A stretch of DNA of 64,000 nt from Eumeta japonica (taxonomy: Eukaryota; Arthropoda; Insecta; Lepidoptera; Psychidae), in assembly GCA_005406025.1 (NCBI GenBank), contig BGZK01001277.1, positions 113,385 to 177,384 on the forward strand, in the 5' to 3' direction. The notes beneath the pieces were generated by a model, which was not told the origin of the DNA, made no database searches, and saw only the letters and a list, made by a program, of their open reading frames with translations. The position numbers were made by a program, and so were the translations under genes. Every line of letters begins with the position of its first letter. Positions within the stretch are counted from its first letter, which is position 1. This document shows, piece after piece, positions 21,885-34,139 of this stretch.

Positions 21885-22095
21885 GCACCTCAAATTCTCC
21901 GCTTGGTAATTTCTTCGCCGCGCACTCGGCGCATGCGCGGAACGTATGCTGAGCGCGCATCCGTTCCGCTCCCGAGTCGGTTAATTGGCGAATCTCAGCT
22001 GACGCGGCTGTTTGCAATAGTCAAACTGCACCGGCGAGCGCGCCTACTAAGTCGGGGGCCGTCGCAGCGGATCGGCGTACTGTGGCGAAACTGGT
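21885..22095. other. GC-rich island
   Basis: About 200 bp rich in CGCGC and GCGCATGCGCG-like words; frames of 65 (plus) and 105 (minus, extending into AT-rich sequence) codons cross it, unrecognised. Confidence 0.5.
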
Positions 22096-22261
22096 TATAG
22101 CATCTTGCATATTTAATATCGATTCTGTTTAGGATTTATTCCCATGAGCTGACGTGTATTTTGCAAATTGTGATACTAGGCATAACTTTTATATTGATAA
22201 TATGTACACATTTCTAATGTTACTTTTGGACATCAAACCATTATACATGTATGTATAATAA

Positions 22262-22570
22262 TATTACTAAATGGCAAAAACGCAATCATTAAAGTTTCGT
22301 CATGACCGTCTGTCCGCCAGTCCGTCGGCACGTATGTCACAGGCATTTTACTCAAAAAGTATTAAATGTATATTGATGAAATTTTAAGTGCAGCTGTCTT
22401 GTATAAGCCGCTACTTAGTTTGATAGTTAAATAACAAAAATAAATGTTTCAAGGGGGGGCACTCCGTACATGTAAGAGAAGCTGAATTTTTTTTCAGCAA
22501 ACATCAAGGAAACGGAATGCTCTAATAATAAAAATGGTGCAGTCACAATATATGTACCATCATCATTATT
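22262..22570 (+). repeat. Dispersed repeat remnant
   Basis: GTTTCGTCATGACCGTCTGT, CCGCCAGTCCGTCGGCACG, TTTTACTCAAAAAGTATTAA, then AAGGGGGGGCACTCCGTACA, TGTAAGAGAAGCTGAA and CATCAAGGAAACGGAATGC. The order fits a lepidopteran repeat type I recall only loosely. No coding capacity. Confidence 0.5.
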
Positions 22571-22654
22571 AACTTTAAAAGTTTTACATAATAAGCATAA
22601 CCAATAAATACATTACAACAGATATCAAATATGCAAATTTAAAAACTACCAAAG

Positions 22655-23240
22655 GACGTTTTCAGAATCGAAGCGAATTTCCTAGACAATCGATTTGTTC
22701 CGCAAATCGGTCGAAATTCGCGGTCGACTCCACACCGCGGAAACGGCTCTCCCGAAGAAACTTTAAAAGTCGAAGGCGCGAAAAGAGAAAAGGCTCGTCG
22801 GGACGAACGGCCGCAATCCGGGACTCCTCAACCTCCAGACGGTTCGGGGGGCGGCCTCCGGGAATTTGTCTATTGATCCCGTAGTTGAAATAGAGCTTTC
22901 GATGATGCGGCTCACGTATAGAGGTGGCGCTGCCGCGGCGCGCTCGTCCTCGCACCTCCGCCGATGTCTCGTCTCGACAATAAGAAAACTAATATAAGGA
23001 CGCCCTCCCCCCCTTGCCCTCTGACCCTCCGTCTTTCGCGCGCATCGCCGGAGGACTCCTTTTGTGTAAACGAATTGTGGAGATGTAAATGATGCGTCGT
23101 TCGCTCTCTGCACCGCGCGACAATATAAATGCTTACGTGTCCCGAACACGTTAATGCGATTGACGGACAAATCGATCGTATAGGACTCGCTCGCTGTGTT
23201 CGCTCGTTCGTCTCATATTTGTATTGTCACGACAGAATGT
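22655..23240. other. Large CpG-rich island with the longest open frame
   Basis: About 585 bp of GC-rich sequence. The longest open frame of the window lies here on the minus strand (135 codons, 23170-22763, opening MSVNRINVFGTRKHLYCRAV), overlapping a second minus frame of 97 codons (22955-22662). Both are Arg-rich and neither matches a family I know. A C-rich run (CCCTCCCCCCCTTGCCC) is at 23003. The frames follow from few stop codons in GC-rich DNA; an exon cannot be excluded. Confidence 0.45.
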
Positions 23241-24264
23241 TGTCTTTCGATTACAGAATCCGAAATTACCGAAAACAGGTAAGGATCACAGTTTTCCACG
23301 GCCATATACATGTAAGTTATGTATTTTGATTACGGCTTATGGAATACCATTAAAAGTATTTAATTATATTCAATAATATTCTATTAAATAGTATATAATT
23401 GAGAAGCTTTGGAATTGTCTGCACTTTGTATAAAAACAGTTACAGCAAAAATGTACAACTCAAATCAAGCTAAGTATATTGGCATAAATATACCAAGTGA
23501 AAAAAGTAAATTATAATTTTCTGAAAAAGAAACAACGAGGTTAATACGAATATAAATCTTTTACATGAGTATTAAGTAGAAAAACAATTCTTTGCAATCT
23601 GAAAATATTTTGAAATTTGTAGAAACGCTAATTCAGTGATTACATAAAAACTTAGGTGAAATTTAAATAAAACTTTTTATAAATTATTCTCCGACATCCT
23701 TTAACTGCAATTTTTATGATTTTTTTTTAAATAAATCCTTAATATTTTTATTTTTTTTAGTTTCAAGGTTGTCTTACCTAACTTGTCCTTTAAAAAAAAA
23801 ACCAGTTGTACGATAAACTCATAAATACCACTGCATATTCATAAAATCGCTTCATCAAAAACACGCTTCGCCCATAATACAATACTTAATATGATTAAAA
23901 TGAATGCAGAGTTAATTAACTTTTTATTGAAAACATTTTCCGGTCTCCTCTTGTGTCACATTATAATGCACACCGTTCTTAATTCTGAAACTTTGTTGTA
24001 CAAAATTGGTTTGATTATCCATTGCTGATTAATTTTTTTTTTACACTCACCATTTACGTTTTCTGAGTTACAGTATAAAGCTGTTTCCGAAGTATCTATT
24101 GTTATCATTCAAATTAGATTAGATTTTCTAATATACGACTGAATAGACATTTTTAAATTAACTTTGCGTAATATAATAATTTGAATAACTTTATGTATCT
24201 TGAATAAGTACAATAGATCGAAACAAAAAGCCAATTTAAAATGCCGCGAAATAATTTACTACAC
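23241..24264. other. AT-rich DNA, nothing recognised
   Basis: Imperfect AT palindromes at 23358-23400; otherwise plain AT-rich sequence. Confidence 0.5.
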
Positions 24265-24600
24265 ATTTTGGGTCGTGCGGCCGCTGACTCGCAGCACAAT
24301 AGACTAGATAGAGTAAGAAATGAAAAAAAAAACATCAACCTGCGAATAACAACTTTTTTTTTCCTATGAATTCATTACAGATGATAATGCCAATGTTATT
24401 GAAACTGATACAGGAGCACGGCCGGTGTCCGGTATCGATACAATCGATGCTTTCACTCGATCAATCGTGTATCGAACGAGCGGGGCGGCCGTTCAGGGTA
24501 GTGATGTAACGGCACTCGATATGAGGAAACAGTTATCATTCGGACTGACACAGACGATGTAGCGGCCGGCCCGTAACTGTGATCCGATATGAAGGTATTC
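24265..24600. other. Two GC-rich patches
   Basis: CpG-rich patches at 24270-24300 (GTGCGGCCGCTGACTCGC) and 24410-24580, the latter with clustered ATCGAT words (GGTATCGATACAATCGATGC). No repeat or frame recognised. Confidence 0.45.
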
Positions 24601-24882
24601 GCACAGATTAGTTACTATTATAAAACTTTATCGATGTAAATAATTTTCGTAATACAAAAAATGAGGTGTAATCGAAGATTGCTACATATTAAGAATACAC
24701 CTAAACATAACTATGACCTTACACTCTGCAAGTCTAAATGAAGTTTGGTGTTTACAGAACATATTTTTCAATGATCGATTTAAGTATTTAAAAATATGGG
24801 ATAACATCTAAATCTGTATCAACTCCTTATTTCCGCGAGATCGAAGTAGGATAAAGAAAACAAAGATGCTCGATTTTAACAT

Positions 24883-25010
24883 TACACTTGTGGTGGTGAC
24901 AGAATTGTTAGAGCTTTTGCTTTTGATCAGAAGGCACTTAGCTCGAACCCTAACCACGAATGTTTGCGATGTGAAGCGCTTTACATAAAATTATTAATTC
25001 TTTCGATCTA
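24883..25010 (+). repeat. SINE-like, tRNA-derived (weak)
   Basis: GTGGTGGTGACAGAATTG (A-box-like) and TTAGCTCGAACCCTAACCAC (B-box-like) about 50 bp apart, followed by GAAGCGCTTTACATAAAATT, resembling the body of the SINE at 62931. Decayed. Confidence 0.45.
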
Positions 25011-25129
25011 ATATACTTCAATGGTCCGATTGTTCATGGTATCAAATTCATGTAAAACAGCCATGGAATTGATCTTAAGGCTAAGGATATAAAGCACAGG
25101 AGTTACTCATAGAGCTGTAACCACAGGTT

Positions 25130-25400
25130 ATCCACCAACTCTCAATAGCGAATCGCGCGGTGCGCTACGTGTGCACACAATTAGTTTTAATATTAGAGGT
25201 GTGTGTACGCTCTAAGCGTTGATGGGAGCGGGCACTGTCGTCCGCGCGGTGGGAGGGCGGATATCGCGAAGTCTTCGCCCGTAAGAAAATGGAGACGGGG
25301 ATGAGACTCTTAATAGATTTAAGAAATTAACACAGTGTATTTGAAACCAATAATGCGGGCGCAAATAACGGGCGGATTGGTCAATAGGTTTTAATTTAAG
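25130..25400. other. GC-rich island
   Basis: GC-rich with CGCGCGGTGGGAGGGCGG at 25239. No frame or repeat recognised. Confidence 0.45.
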
Positions 25401-25404
25401 TCAA

Positions 25405-25458
25405 ACAGCTCGCTCTGTGCCTTGGAGACGAACTTAAGCCGTCGGTTATCGTAATGGT
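25405..25458 (+). repeat. SINE 3' module
   Basis: CTCGCTCTGTGCCTTGGAGA, CGAACTTAAGCCGTCGGTTA matches the SINE body at 63046-63095 (CTGGCTCCATGCCTTGGAGA, CCACGTTAGGCCGGTGACCG). The tRNA-like head is missing. Confidence 0.6.
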
Positions 25459-25874
25459 TGTTGTATCGGTTTTTAGCAGCTAACACAAGGTCAACGATTC
25501 TATTCGTCCACGTGCCTCAAACTGAAGCAAAAAAAATAAGAAAAGTATGCTTCAGCACTGGATGTATTCGACGACTCTTAAAAAATGTATCAAACTTTAG
25601 TTTTAGAATTTTTATTTGCACATGTATTGTAATTTGTATAGGGGAGAATAAGTTATTTTTTGCCAAAATGAGTAAGAGACCTGATTTTTTTAAATTTACT
25701 GAGTACCTTGAAAGTGCTATCTTCTTGGGTTAAAAGGAGATGAACAGTGTCAATACATATTTCTGATGCTGAGGTGCGCCCGTCATAGAGCAATTTGTCT
25801 ATGCTATGATAAGAAGGAGTAAGGGAAACAAAAGAAATTTTTGAATTTATATTTAGCATCCCTATTAATATTAT
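25459..25874. other. AT-rich DNA, nothing recognised
   Basis: A plus-strand frame of 91 codons (25458-25733) is open but unrecognised. Confidence 0.4.
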
Positions 25875-26320
25875 AAATATGAAAGAATCTGTTTATCTGT
25901 CTATTACATTTTCCCGCTTAAACCGCTGAACCATTTAGATAAAATTCGATATGCAGATAGTTTGAATCCCGCGTAGGGACGTAGCCTACATTTTATGTGT
26001 TTATCTGTCTGTACGTTTGAATGTTTTTTCATACCTCAACAATAGTTTAAAGTGATTTTAACAACCTTAAGCGTACTTAGAAAGAACACCATTTTTAATA
26101 TATAGGTCACTGGTTATCTTTCTGTCTGTCTATTTATAACTCGACAATGACAACTAATTTTGATGAAATTTGTAAAACTAATGGTAGGTATTAATTGTTG
26201 TATTAAATACAGGTTAATATTTAATTCTTTGTATGTTTGTCTGTATACCTCCTTATTACGTTTTGTTTTCACATTTGGACGATAACTTATAACTTTAAAA
26301 GTTATTAATTTTATTTTATT
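25875..26320 (+). repeat. AACCGCTGAACC dispersed repeat
   Basis: TTTCCCGCTTAAACCGCTGA, ACCATTTAGATAAAATTCGA, TATGCAGATAGTTTGAATCC and CGCGTAGGGACGTAG follow the widely seen lepidopteran pattern (AACCGCTGAACCGATTT...GATAGTTTGAG...GAAGGACATAG). Further TGTCTGTCTATTTATAACTC and TGATGAAATTTGTAAAACTA words follow. Strong support for the lepidopteran call. Confidence 0.75.
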
Positions 26321-26329
26321 TCGTCGGCC

Positions 26330-26470
26330 ATGCTTATCGCTTGCTTTTTTTAGAGAAGGAGCGGTGTTAGAGTAAGTTATGACGACTGAGAGGGAGGCGG
26401 GAGGCTAAGATATGGTGTTTAAGGGCGAAGTAGAGCGAAAGCGAAGGTAAGAGAGAGTCGACAATTCGAT
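26330..26470. other. Purine-rich patch
   Basis: GAGAGGGAGGCGGGAGGC and AGAGCGAAAGCGAAGGTAAG on the plus strand; the T/C-rich counterpart at 29455-29560 suggests both derive from the CTAGCTT-tipped family. Confidence 0.4.
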
Positions 26471-26689
26471 TGTAACTATATGATTAATAATAACGGTTTA
26501 ACAATAAGAAAGTCATAACTATAGGGTCCTTATACTGTGTCTTTTTCAGTATTATATCCCATAATTAAACAAATTATACATATCATTATATAAACAGAAC
26601 TGCTACATGAATTCTCAAAATTCTTTCACTTATGTAGAGTTACACTATTCAAAAATAATATAACCTGTATATTATTTCGCATTAGCATC

Positions 26690-26965
26690 TACTCTGGCTT
26701 TTACGAATCGGAACTCTGACCGATAGCAGTATCGGGATCGAATGTGGAACAGAGTGCAGAAACGAGAGCCGAAACCGGGACTGAAATTGAGAACAATATT
26801 GGAGACGAAACCGAGTGAGGGATCAGAAGTAAGGTCAAAAGCATGATCGGGAACGAAATCAGAAACAGAACCGGGACTAGAATTGAAAGCGGTAATGAGA
26901 TTTAAATTGACAGCGAGATCGTTCAATTCCACGCGGGTGTAGCCGCAGGCGGAAAGCTAGTTGAA
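26690..26965 (-). repeat. CTAGCTT-tipped repeat with purine core, minus
   Basis: The right edge GGTGTAGCCGCAGGCGGAAA then GCTAGTTGAA is the reversed tip. To its left are at least ten degenerate units of GAGACCGAAACCGGGATC-like words (for example GAGAGCCGAAACCGGGACTG, CAGAAACAGAACCGGGACTA). An 86-codon minus frame (26932-26672) is open through the array, because the unit contains few stops; its peptide is itself repetitive (SPGSVSDF, DPSLGFVSN, SPGFGSRF). Confidence 0.75.
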
Positions 26966-27235
26966 TATAAAAAAATAAACGGTCCATTAGGTATTTAAAA
27001 GTACACGACGTATGGCGTATTGCCATTCATTGTGTTAAAACATGTACAACGATATGTTTACGCCGGTCAAAATTTCACGTCTAAATTGTGAGCCGTTTTA
27101 AAATACTTTGGAAGATTGTCGTCGGTTTCAAGCTAACAAAACAAACGAAAATGAAAATACGAACACGTAGACAGACGTGGACAATGAACAGCAGTAGACA
27201 GGTTTTCGTAACGGAATGCAGGAAAACAAGTAAAC
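26966..27235. other. Unassigned DNA
   Basis: Leads into the next GC island; a plus-strand frame opens at 27088. Confidence 0.35.
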
Positions 27236-27570
27236 GGCATTTCGCCGCCGCAACAGCCGTTTGCTACGGCCCCAATTTTCGCTCACATAACCCGGTAAAG
27301 AAGCCGCGCGGTGTCGTTGGCCCGGCGTCCGTCCGTCTCTCCTTTACTTTCACTCGATCGGCCCGCATCGCCCGCCGGTACAAGGTTCCTTCATTAAGTC
27401 GCTTTGTGCTCCGCCGCCGGCTGCGGTCTGTCTTACAATGACCGCGGGAACTGTTAAAGGTACGTGCCGCCATTCTGGAACACTTAACGCAACATCGGAA
27501 AATAAAAGGATCGAGACGGAGAGTTTGTGAGACGGATCAGTGTCCGAGTCGAGTTCCATTAATTAAAGGC
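27236..27570. other. CpG-rich island with a 117-codon frame
   Basis: GC-rich, with CGCCGCCGGCTGCGGTCTG at 27411. A plus-strand frame of 117 codons (27088-27441, very basic) and minus-strand frames of 69 codons overlap. No family recognised. Confidence 0.45.
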
Positions 27571-28075
27571 CGGGTCCGGAATAGATAATCGAGTCTCATA
27601 CTTTTTTTTTTCTTTAAGGTTCTTTTTTACAACGATCAATGTGCATTACAGATTGGCTATGTTATTCATATATACCTTGAGGTTTGGGATATTAAACACA
27701 TTTGAAACTGCTTTTTGCAGAGATTGTATATTTTTCAGACAGTTTCAGTGTGGAGAACTGAAGTTTGGAATATATATATATCTAACTATGCATAGCATAT
27801 ACACAAAATACAGAAATACATGTATTTGAATAATGGAATCGTGTACGTGTAGAAAGGCTAGTTGTAATACATATTTTTAATACAATGAACTTTTTAAATA
27901 TGCTTTTAAAGGAAGACTGTTCTTAGGGTCTTTGAATTTTATTTCGAATCATAACAATTTGCATGAAAACGCCTCCGAATTCGACTTGGAAATCTATAGT
28001 CGAATGAAGGCTGTTTTTCTCACCAAAAGCGTTTACTGCCCTAGCTTTCCGACTTCGAATGGGTTCGAATGTACG
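27571..28075. other. AT-rich DNA, nothing recognised
   Basis: A pyrimidine tract at 27601-27620; a short plus-strand frame (27641-27829) without recognisable content. Confidence 0.45.
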
Positions 28076-28079
28076 CTTC

Positions 28080-28260
28080 CCGTGTAAGTTGAGCCCTTTT
28101 AATGACAGCGAATTTCAGAGAGGACTGGCGGCAGCCGGCGCCCTGTACACTGACCGCCCACAATGAAACGAGCCCGCTCGTACGCTAATCGAATGCGGCC
28201 CGCTTTTACTTAGTGGCGACTGTTTCAATTATCCCGAACTACCTTTTATGAGGCTCCAGT
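28080..28260. other. GC-richer island
   Basis: GACTGGCGGCAGCCGGCGCC and ACGAGCCCGCTCGTACG; no frame or repeat recognised. Confidence 0.45.
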
Positions 28261-29320
28261 TTCCATTTGCTGCTGAAAACTGTACACGTTGATCGCTGTA
28301 TAAAATTTTAAAAATAATGTATAAAAAAATTCACAATTTTCTAAGTTACTTGCGATGTTTCAATATTGATTTGAAGTAAATATTTCAAAATGTAGGGTCG
28401 ATCCGAAAACGCATTTAGAACATATTTAAAACAAAAGACTGTCATTGAATATACTATATGAAACCTTACACTTTACCGAAATGTGTGTATTTGAATAAAA
28501 TAATCTTCCATTTCGACCATTTATTAAAGTTCCGTACCTCAAAAAAATTGGGTCTTATCTAAAATTAAATATATTTGTCTATTTGATACTTCTCGTGTTG
28601 CGATTCCTAAAAGTCGTAAGAAATAAAAACTTGAAATTTCACTTAACAGTGCATTAAATTAATCCTATAATTATTTAATTCACTAATTATTATTACTTTG
28701 AGCGCCTCTTCCTCACCTCTGTATATTTCATTCAGTCGCTCATTAAAGTCAAAATCCGTTTTGAAAGTGACTTTTTGTTGTAAGAGAGCTTGATAAGAGC
28801 TCAGTAAGAGGCCCTTAGAAAGGAAAAGATGCACTCAATTCTTTTTTTAGTATCATGTGTCGAGAGAAGTTGAAAGGGAATTTTTAAGTAGTGGGTAAGA
28901 ATTAACTAAATAAGTTAGATATGAAATAATAGAAATAATTGATATTCAACATTTTTTATGCAACTAATACTATGGTTTATTTATTTTTTATATACACGAA
29001 CAATAATGGTTTTTAAATATTTCAAAAAAAGTTACATTTTTTTATTAAACGAACAAGTACATGTATGTACTGAGTAGATTATATAATATTTGTTATGGAA
29101 AATACTAGGTACACTTATTATGCAAGAGAAAGGACAATGAACTGTTCATAAATATCTTAGCTTCAATATTCAATGTATTAGTTATATGTATATTACATAC
29201 GTAAAAATTTATCACATAAAATTTAAGTAAGAGTATATCAACTTCTTTCAATTAAATAATATAAAGAGTAATTAAATATAATCAAGAAATGGAGTAGTAT
29301 TACTGTAATTCCATATGTAA
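28261..29320. other. AT-rich DNA with a possible repeat-tail scrap
   Basis: GTTCCGTACCTCAAAAAAA at 28530-28548 looks like the reversed GGTACGGAACC tail seen in forward form at 21480. The rest is AT-rich and unassigned. Confidence 0.4.
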
Positions 29321-29321
29321 T

Positions 29322-29580
29322 AACACTAGCTTTTACTTGCAGCTTCGCCCGCGTGGATCCTGGATCGACATTATGATCTTTATTAAAAACTAAATCTTTT
29401 ATGTGAACCTGATTCCATTATCCGGATTTTAATTTTTTCCCGATTTTAGTCTTCCTTTCTTTCCCTCTTGCTTTCGCTCTCGTTTGCTTTCTCCCTCACT
29501 CTCGAGAAATATGGAGATATTTCTCCCTCCCTTTCAATAATTGTCTCTATAACTCCTTCTCCGTCTCTAAAACCATCAAA
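29322..29580 (+). repeat. CTAGCTT-tipped repeat with pyrimidine core, plus
   Basis: Tip ACTAGCTTTTACTTGCAGCT then TCGCCCGCGTGG at 29325, followed by about 200 bp of pyrimidine-rich degenerate units (CTTTCCCTCTTGCTTTCGCT, CTCGTTTGCTTTCTCCCTCA). This is the plus-strand form of the family at 26690. Confidence 0.7.
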
Positions 29581-30165
29581 CAGTTTGGTTTTAATAGCAC
29601 TTCTAAAAAACAAACCAGCATGCGAGGTACCGGAGGGTGGGTGATCCGCCGCTGGCCACTAGCAACCTCGAAGGAGTCATCAGTGTATTGCTGGCCTTGT
29701 GGAATGAAATACGATGCGAATAGAAGGGGGTGTGGGCCGATGGAGTGGAGAGTAAACCACAGAACTATAATTCATTGGACAAAATACAAACGCAATGGAA
29801 TAAATACAACAGCGGAAACTGCTACTATACATCCGTATTCTTTTAGAGTATGCTGTAGTACCATCGAAATGAAATAAAAATAATTACTAATCAAATTATT
29901 GGCATAATATGTAGTTCATATTTTAGGCGTTCAAGAAGTTTATGACCTAGATTATTAAATCTAAATCGGTTACACACTGTTGAATTTATTATAAAAAAGC
30001 TAATTGACAAACAAACAGAGAAACAAGGAGTTCATGTTATATGCGACGCAGTGACATATTCCATCAGAAACTATTTTTTTTTTTATTAAAAGTTGATTAT
30101 TTCGCTGTCTATAATAAAATGTTTAAAAAGACAGAATGATAAACAGTAATCAATACTTTATACGA
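29581..30165. other. Unassigned DNA with an 85-codon frame
   Basis: A plus-strand frame at 29620-29877 (MRGTGGWVIRRWPLATSKES at its start) is Trp/Cys-rich and not recognised. Confidence 0.35.
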
Positions 30166-30660
30166 TGACGAGTTCCAAAAGGCGTCGCCTTCTAAGCGGA
30201 ATGGTACCTTCGATCCTGATGTCAAGGGAATTAATCAATGGGTTTGCAACTTAAGTCGAAGTAGAAAACTATGATTGAAATCCAATTATTTTAGCAATAA
30301 AATGGAATAAATGTAAAAGAACGAACTTTACTAAAATTATAGATCTATGCACAACGAGTTTTTTTTTTTTGTACTTATAAAATTTAATTTTGACAATCTT
30401 TGAAGAAGATTTTGCACAGGTAAATGGGAGGATGAATTATCACTCTCACCCGTTAACTTTTATCGCTTTGCGAAGGATAATTTAACGTTAATTCTCACAT
30501 GTGACAAGACTCACATGGTACGGGAATCGCGTCCCAGGCACTGAATTAATTTCCACAGTCACAATAGTATCCCGACGGTGGCGCGCGGGCGCAGGGTTAG
30601 CTTAAAGCTACCTACGAGAGGGACTTCTTATTGTCTGGATTAAATTGAAGTTAAATGTGA
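30166..30660. other. Unassigned DNA, mixed composition
   Basis: GC-richer patches at 30175-30220 and 30570-30600 (GACGGTGGCGCGCGGGCG). No repeat or gene seen. Confidence 0.35.
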
Positions 30661-31335
30661 TTCGACGGCGAATTAAGTTAAATGTAAGTAAATGAAGCAA
30701 GGGTGGTTAGCCATGACTTCTATTTGAGAATAAATTATGTTGTGTTCTTGGTGAGAGGTATATTTTTTTAGGAGGTAATCATTTTGTGTGGTGGACCGGG
30801 CGTACGTGTATGGAATGCCTAACGATCCGTTTTTGGTTTTGCTGATCGGCTGACCATCTGTAGAAGCGGCGCCTCGCCAACTTAGATCGTCGAAATAATA
30901 CATCCGAACACTAGGTGTCTATAGAGGTGCAGAGTTTCACTTCCGATATGCCAACACGTATGCTAAGTATTGTAGTAGACTGTAGATTAGGTGCAATACT
31001 GGGGTAGTGTAGTCTGAATACAGCATGCAGCTGCATTTTTATACTATTTTCTGCAATTTCCGGATTCGTCCTTCAGAAAGCGACCAATTAGATGGTTCAA
31101 ATTTAGACTAATCGAATCGAAGCGGCCCGGATCTCAAAATCTGTCCTTAATCGGAAGCCGTACTTTAGAGACAACTATGCTATTTTCTGAGATCGATTCC
31201 GGGCCGTACAATAACGGGCGCCGATATCTAGTGCCCTCGAACGACTATCGTCAGCGGTCGGCGGCCCTGCCGTCATGAGGGCCGCCAATATCTATGTCAC
31301 GTGATCAGCCCTCTAATGGATTACCGTGGTACTAC
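30661..31335. other. Unassigned region with GC-rich end
   Basis: A minus-strand frame of 76 codons (30903-30673) has ordinary protein-like composition (TKNGSLGIPYTYARSTTQND) but no recognised family. From 31120 to 31325 the sequence is GC-rich (GCGGTCGGCGGCCCTGCCGT). Confidence 0.35.
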
Positions 31336-31560
31336 ACTGCATACGTATTCGATGCATTTCGGAAATAAAACTCATAAAAACTTTATCTAAAAATAAACTT
31401 ATACGTACAAAAAATATCCTATTATGTACATTTCACTATAAATTGAACCGGAAAAGGATAACAACGATAGATTTTTTTTATATGCGTTCATTTGAAAGAT
31501 AACCGACCAGGGCTAAAGACAGCGTCTAGTTGAAATACAATAAGAATTCTAGCCCTTAGG

Positions 31561-31710
31561 GAATATAGTTCCCCGTGTAAGGAGGCGCGTTTGCCCCTCA
31601 GTTATCGCGGGCTGATCCGCCGCTCACAATGGCCCCTTCCGGCCCGCTGACGTAATGAAGGAAATTTCTGTCCAGCCTCCGGACCGCCGCGTCCTGGCGA
31701 GAGAAGAGAT
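31561..31710. other. GC-rich island
   Basis: GGAGGCGCGTTTGCCCCTCA and CCGGACCGCCGCGTCCTGGC within AT-rich DNA; unassigned. Confidence 0.45.
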
Positions 31711-32450
31711 AGAGGAAAGGAATGAACTTTTACCAAATCGGCTATGATCTCTACGTGAAACTGTGTGGGTTTGCAAGCTTAAATAAGCATTTGGATGTTT
31801 TTTCGCATAAGTTGACTTGTTAACTTGTAGCAACTTGGAACGGTATGCAAACGAACGTCACAAATAAATTGCTTGGTTTCTCTTAAATTACTTCATACTT
31901 TTTTGATTAAATTTAATTTGTATTTCCTATAATGTGGCTATCATCCGGCAATGACACTACATTTTATGTGTTTCCAGTACTTGACTTATAATTTAAATAT
32001 ATTTAAATGGAATCAACGAATATGTAATTTAAGTAGTTTAATTTTCTAGGATAGCATACTGGACATCATTTTTTTTTATATAAAAATGAAATCAATTTAG
32101 TGAGGATAAATGATGGGAAAGATAGGTGAATGTCCATTCATATATTTTTAGCCAATAAAAGTAAATCAGCTTTTCATAAAAATACGAACCACGTATAACC
32201 AGACACGTATTACACCTAAGTAAGTCTATAGACTATATGGTAATGGCGGTTCTACAACATGATTAGGCTGCCTCTAAACATTGTTTATGCCGTAATTTAG
32301 CAATATTTTGGCCGTATATTTTTTTTCGTCAACGATAAAGACCATATTTATATAATTACTCATAGACAAATATAAAGAATGATTTCGAAATAGGCGAAAA
32401 ACGCCTTCTTTTATTTAAACACCAATGAATCCCTTGCTATTTATAAATAG
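31711..32450. other. AT-rich DNA, nothing recognised
   Basis: No repeat or frame of note. Confidence 0.5.
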
Positions 32451-32454
32451 GTTT

Positions 32455-32650
32455 GGTGACTCGATGTGCGGTGGTAGCTCGGTTGTAACGGCGACTTCGA
32501 AGTAAAAGACAATGAGCTCGATACTGACTATAAACAAATTGACTAATAAGTTTGCCCAATTGACCAACGGTTGTTAGCAATCCCCGACTCGCACTAAACC
32601 AGCATGGGGGACTTACAGTCTGAGCCCCTTGTTATGAAAAAAAAAAAACG
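32455..32650 (+). repeat. tRNA-derived SINE with poly(A) tail
   Basis: TGGTAGCTCGGTTGTAACGG (32470-32489) resembles a tRNA D-arm and A box; a decayed B box (ATGAGCTCGATACTG) follows. The body has CCCGACTCGCACTAAACCAG and GCATGGGGGACTTACAGTCT, similar in type to lepidopteran SINE bodies, and ends in GAGCCCCTTGTTATG and a run of 12 A (32637-32648). Flanking duplications not found. Confidence 0.6.
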
Positions 32651-32849
32651 TGGGGGCGTATGACTCAGCGGTGGGATGATTGAAAGCCTGACAGAACAAA
32701 AACCATGTTCCGTTATTTATGAAACAGTATAATCATATTGCACAGTTATCTTTTTACGACGATAGGCATTACGAAAGCAAATCTCGTAAATTCGGAATAC
32801 GATTCCGGAACATTGTAAGCATTACTAATCTCCTTACAGACAGTTTGCA

Positions 32850-33400
32850 CGACACCGAAAACGGTGAGAATGGCGAAATTTTTCATGCGTCATAAGATTT
32901 CACGACTTTGATCAAAACGCGCCCGTCAATAACGTAAAAAATGATCGCTCGTCGCGAAGTAACATCCGGTGCGCCTAGTTTTACTACGGCGTTTTTTTTT
33001 TATTTCCCGATCGGTGTGAAATTTCAAAGTTAGGTATCTCGTATAAAATAATATTGAAAATTCAGCTCTCGCTCAATGTCGTCTCCGAACGGAAGGTGTC
33101 GCGTCGTTCGCTCTATAAAACCACCTTTTACGGCGACATCTTACGAGGGCCTATCCAGTTCCAAGACCAAAATCTTATTTAAGGGTTACGCTCTGTATCC
33201 GCTTTATGGTCGCGACCGCAAATACCGTATAGCTTGTTACCTTTAATTCTGTCGGCCGGTAGCCTGTTTGTCTTGTCTATCTTGATTTATTTCGCCTAAT
33301 ACATCCCCCGGATTAATCAGTCGCCCCCTACCCGATACTGAATTGATAGTGTAATGAAATTGAAAAAGCTTCCCCTACGGTGCATTGTTCGAGATTTTAT
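32850..33400. other. Non-repetitive island, possible regulatory DNA
   Basis: Moderate GC, no repeat, no long frame. Contains TTTATGGTCGCGACCGCAAA around 33203 (with the palindrome GGTCGCGACC) and GGATTAATCAG at 33310, which holds a GGATTA core typical of paired-type homeodomain sites. This is suggestive only. Confidence 0.3.
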
Positions 33401-34138
33401 TTATTCATTCTTGGGGCTTATTAAACATTATGCAGGACTATTTGAATGTAAATATGATTAAAGTGATTTGATTTCAATTAATATTAAGTGCAATTTAATA
33501 TTTAAATGTATGCTAATGCAAGGAAGTGAATTTGAAAATAGATCAGAATGGAAATACGTAGATGTAATAGCTGGATTTGGCTAGAGTTCAGACTTAATCT
33601 GCTCTACGTCTGCATAGCCGTACATAGCCAAAGGCGGCTACTAGTGTAACATAAATTATATAAAAGTCTATCTGTTTTTATTGCAATCATTTTTCAAGAA
33701 CAACAGACAACTTGATTTTAACTTGTGGGCTTTAAATGAAGTTCTCTATGAATAGTCAATTTTAATTTTTAGTCTTGATGACCAAATAATGTTCCACGCG
33801 AAGACAAATATAATATAATTTTTTTGTGTAGTTATTGTTAATATATAGTTCTATGCATTAATAGAATTTTAATAAGTAAAAAAAAATTTATGTTAAAAAA
33901 AGAGGATGAAATTCGATGTATCGTATTACTTTTTATTTTTCTTCATCTCGATATTTCAGTTGTCATCGAGAAATTAATATTATTTTGTTTCCTAATATCA
34001 CAGTAAGAATCGTTTTCACGTTATTCCTTAGAACTAGTTAGCATATCGTATAAAAAAATTAAAAATAAGTAATTGATTCTTTAATCATAAAGTCCAAAAT
34101 TATATATCTCATTCAAAATATTTCTCGCTCAATAGCAG
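33401..34138. other. AT-rich DNA, nothing recognised
   Basis: GGATTTGGCTA and its near-reverse TAGCCAAAGGCGGC around 33573-33635 give a weak inverted repeat. Otherwise plain. Confidence 0.45.
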
Positions 34139-34139
34139 T

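Noticed and set aside
26672..26932. 86-codon minus-strand frame with repetitive Ser/Pro/Asp peptide
   Set aside because: It reads through the degenerate core of a dispersed repeat; the repetitive peptide reflects the repeat unit.
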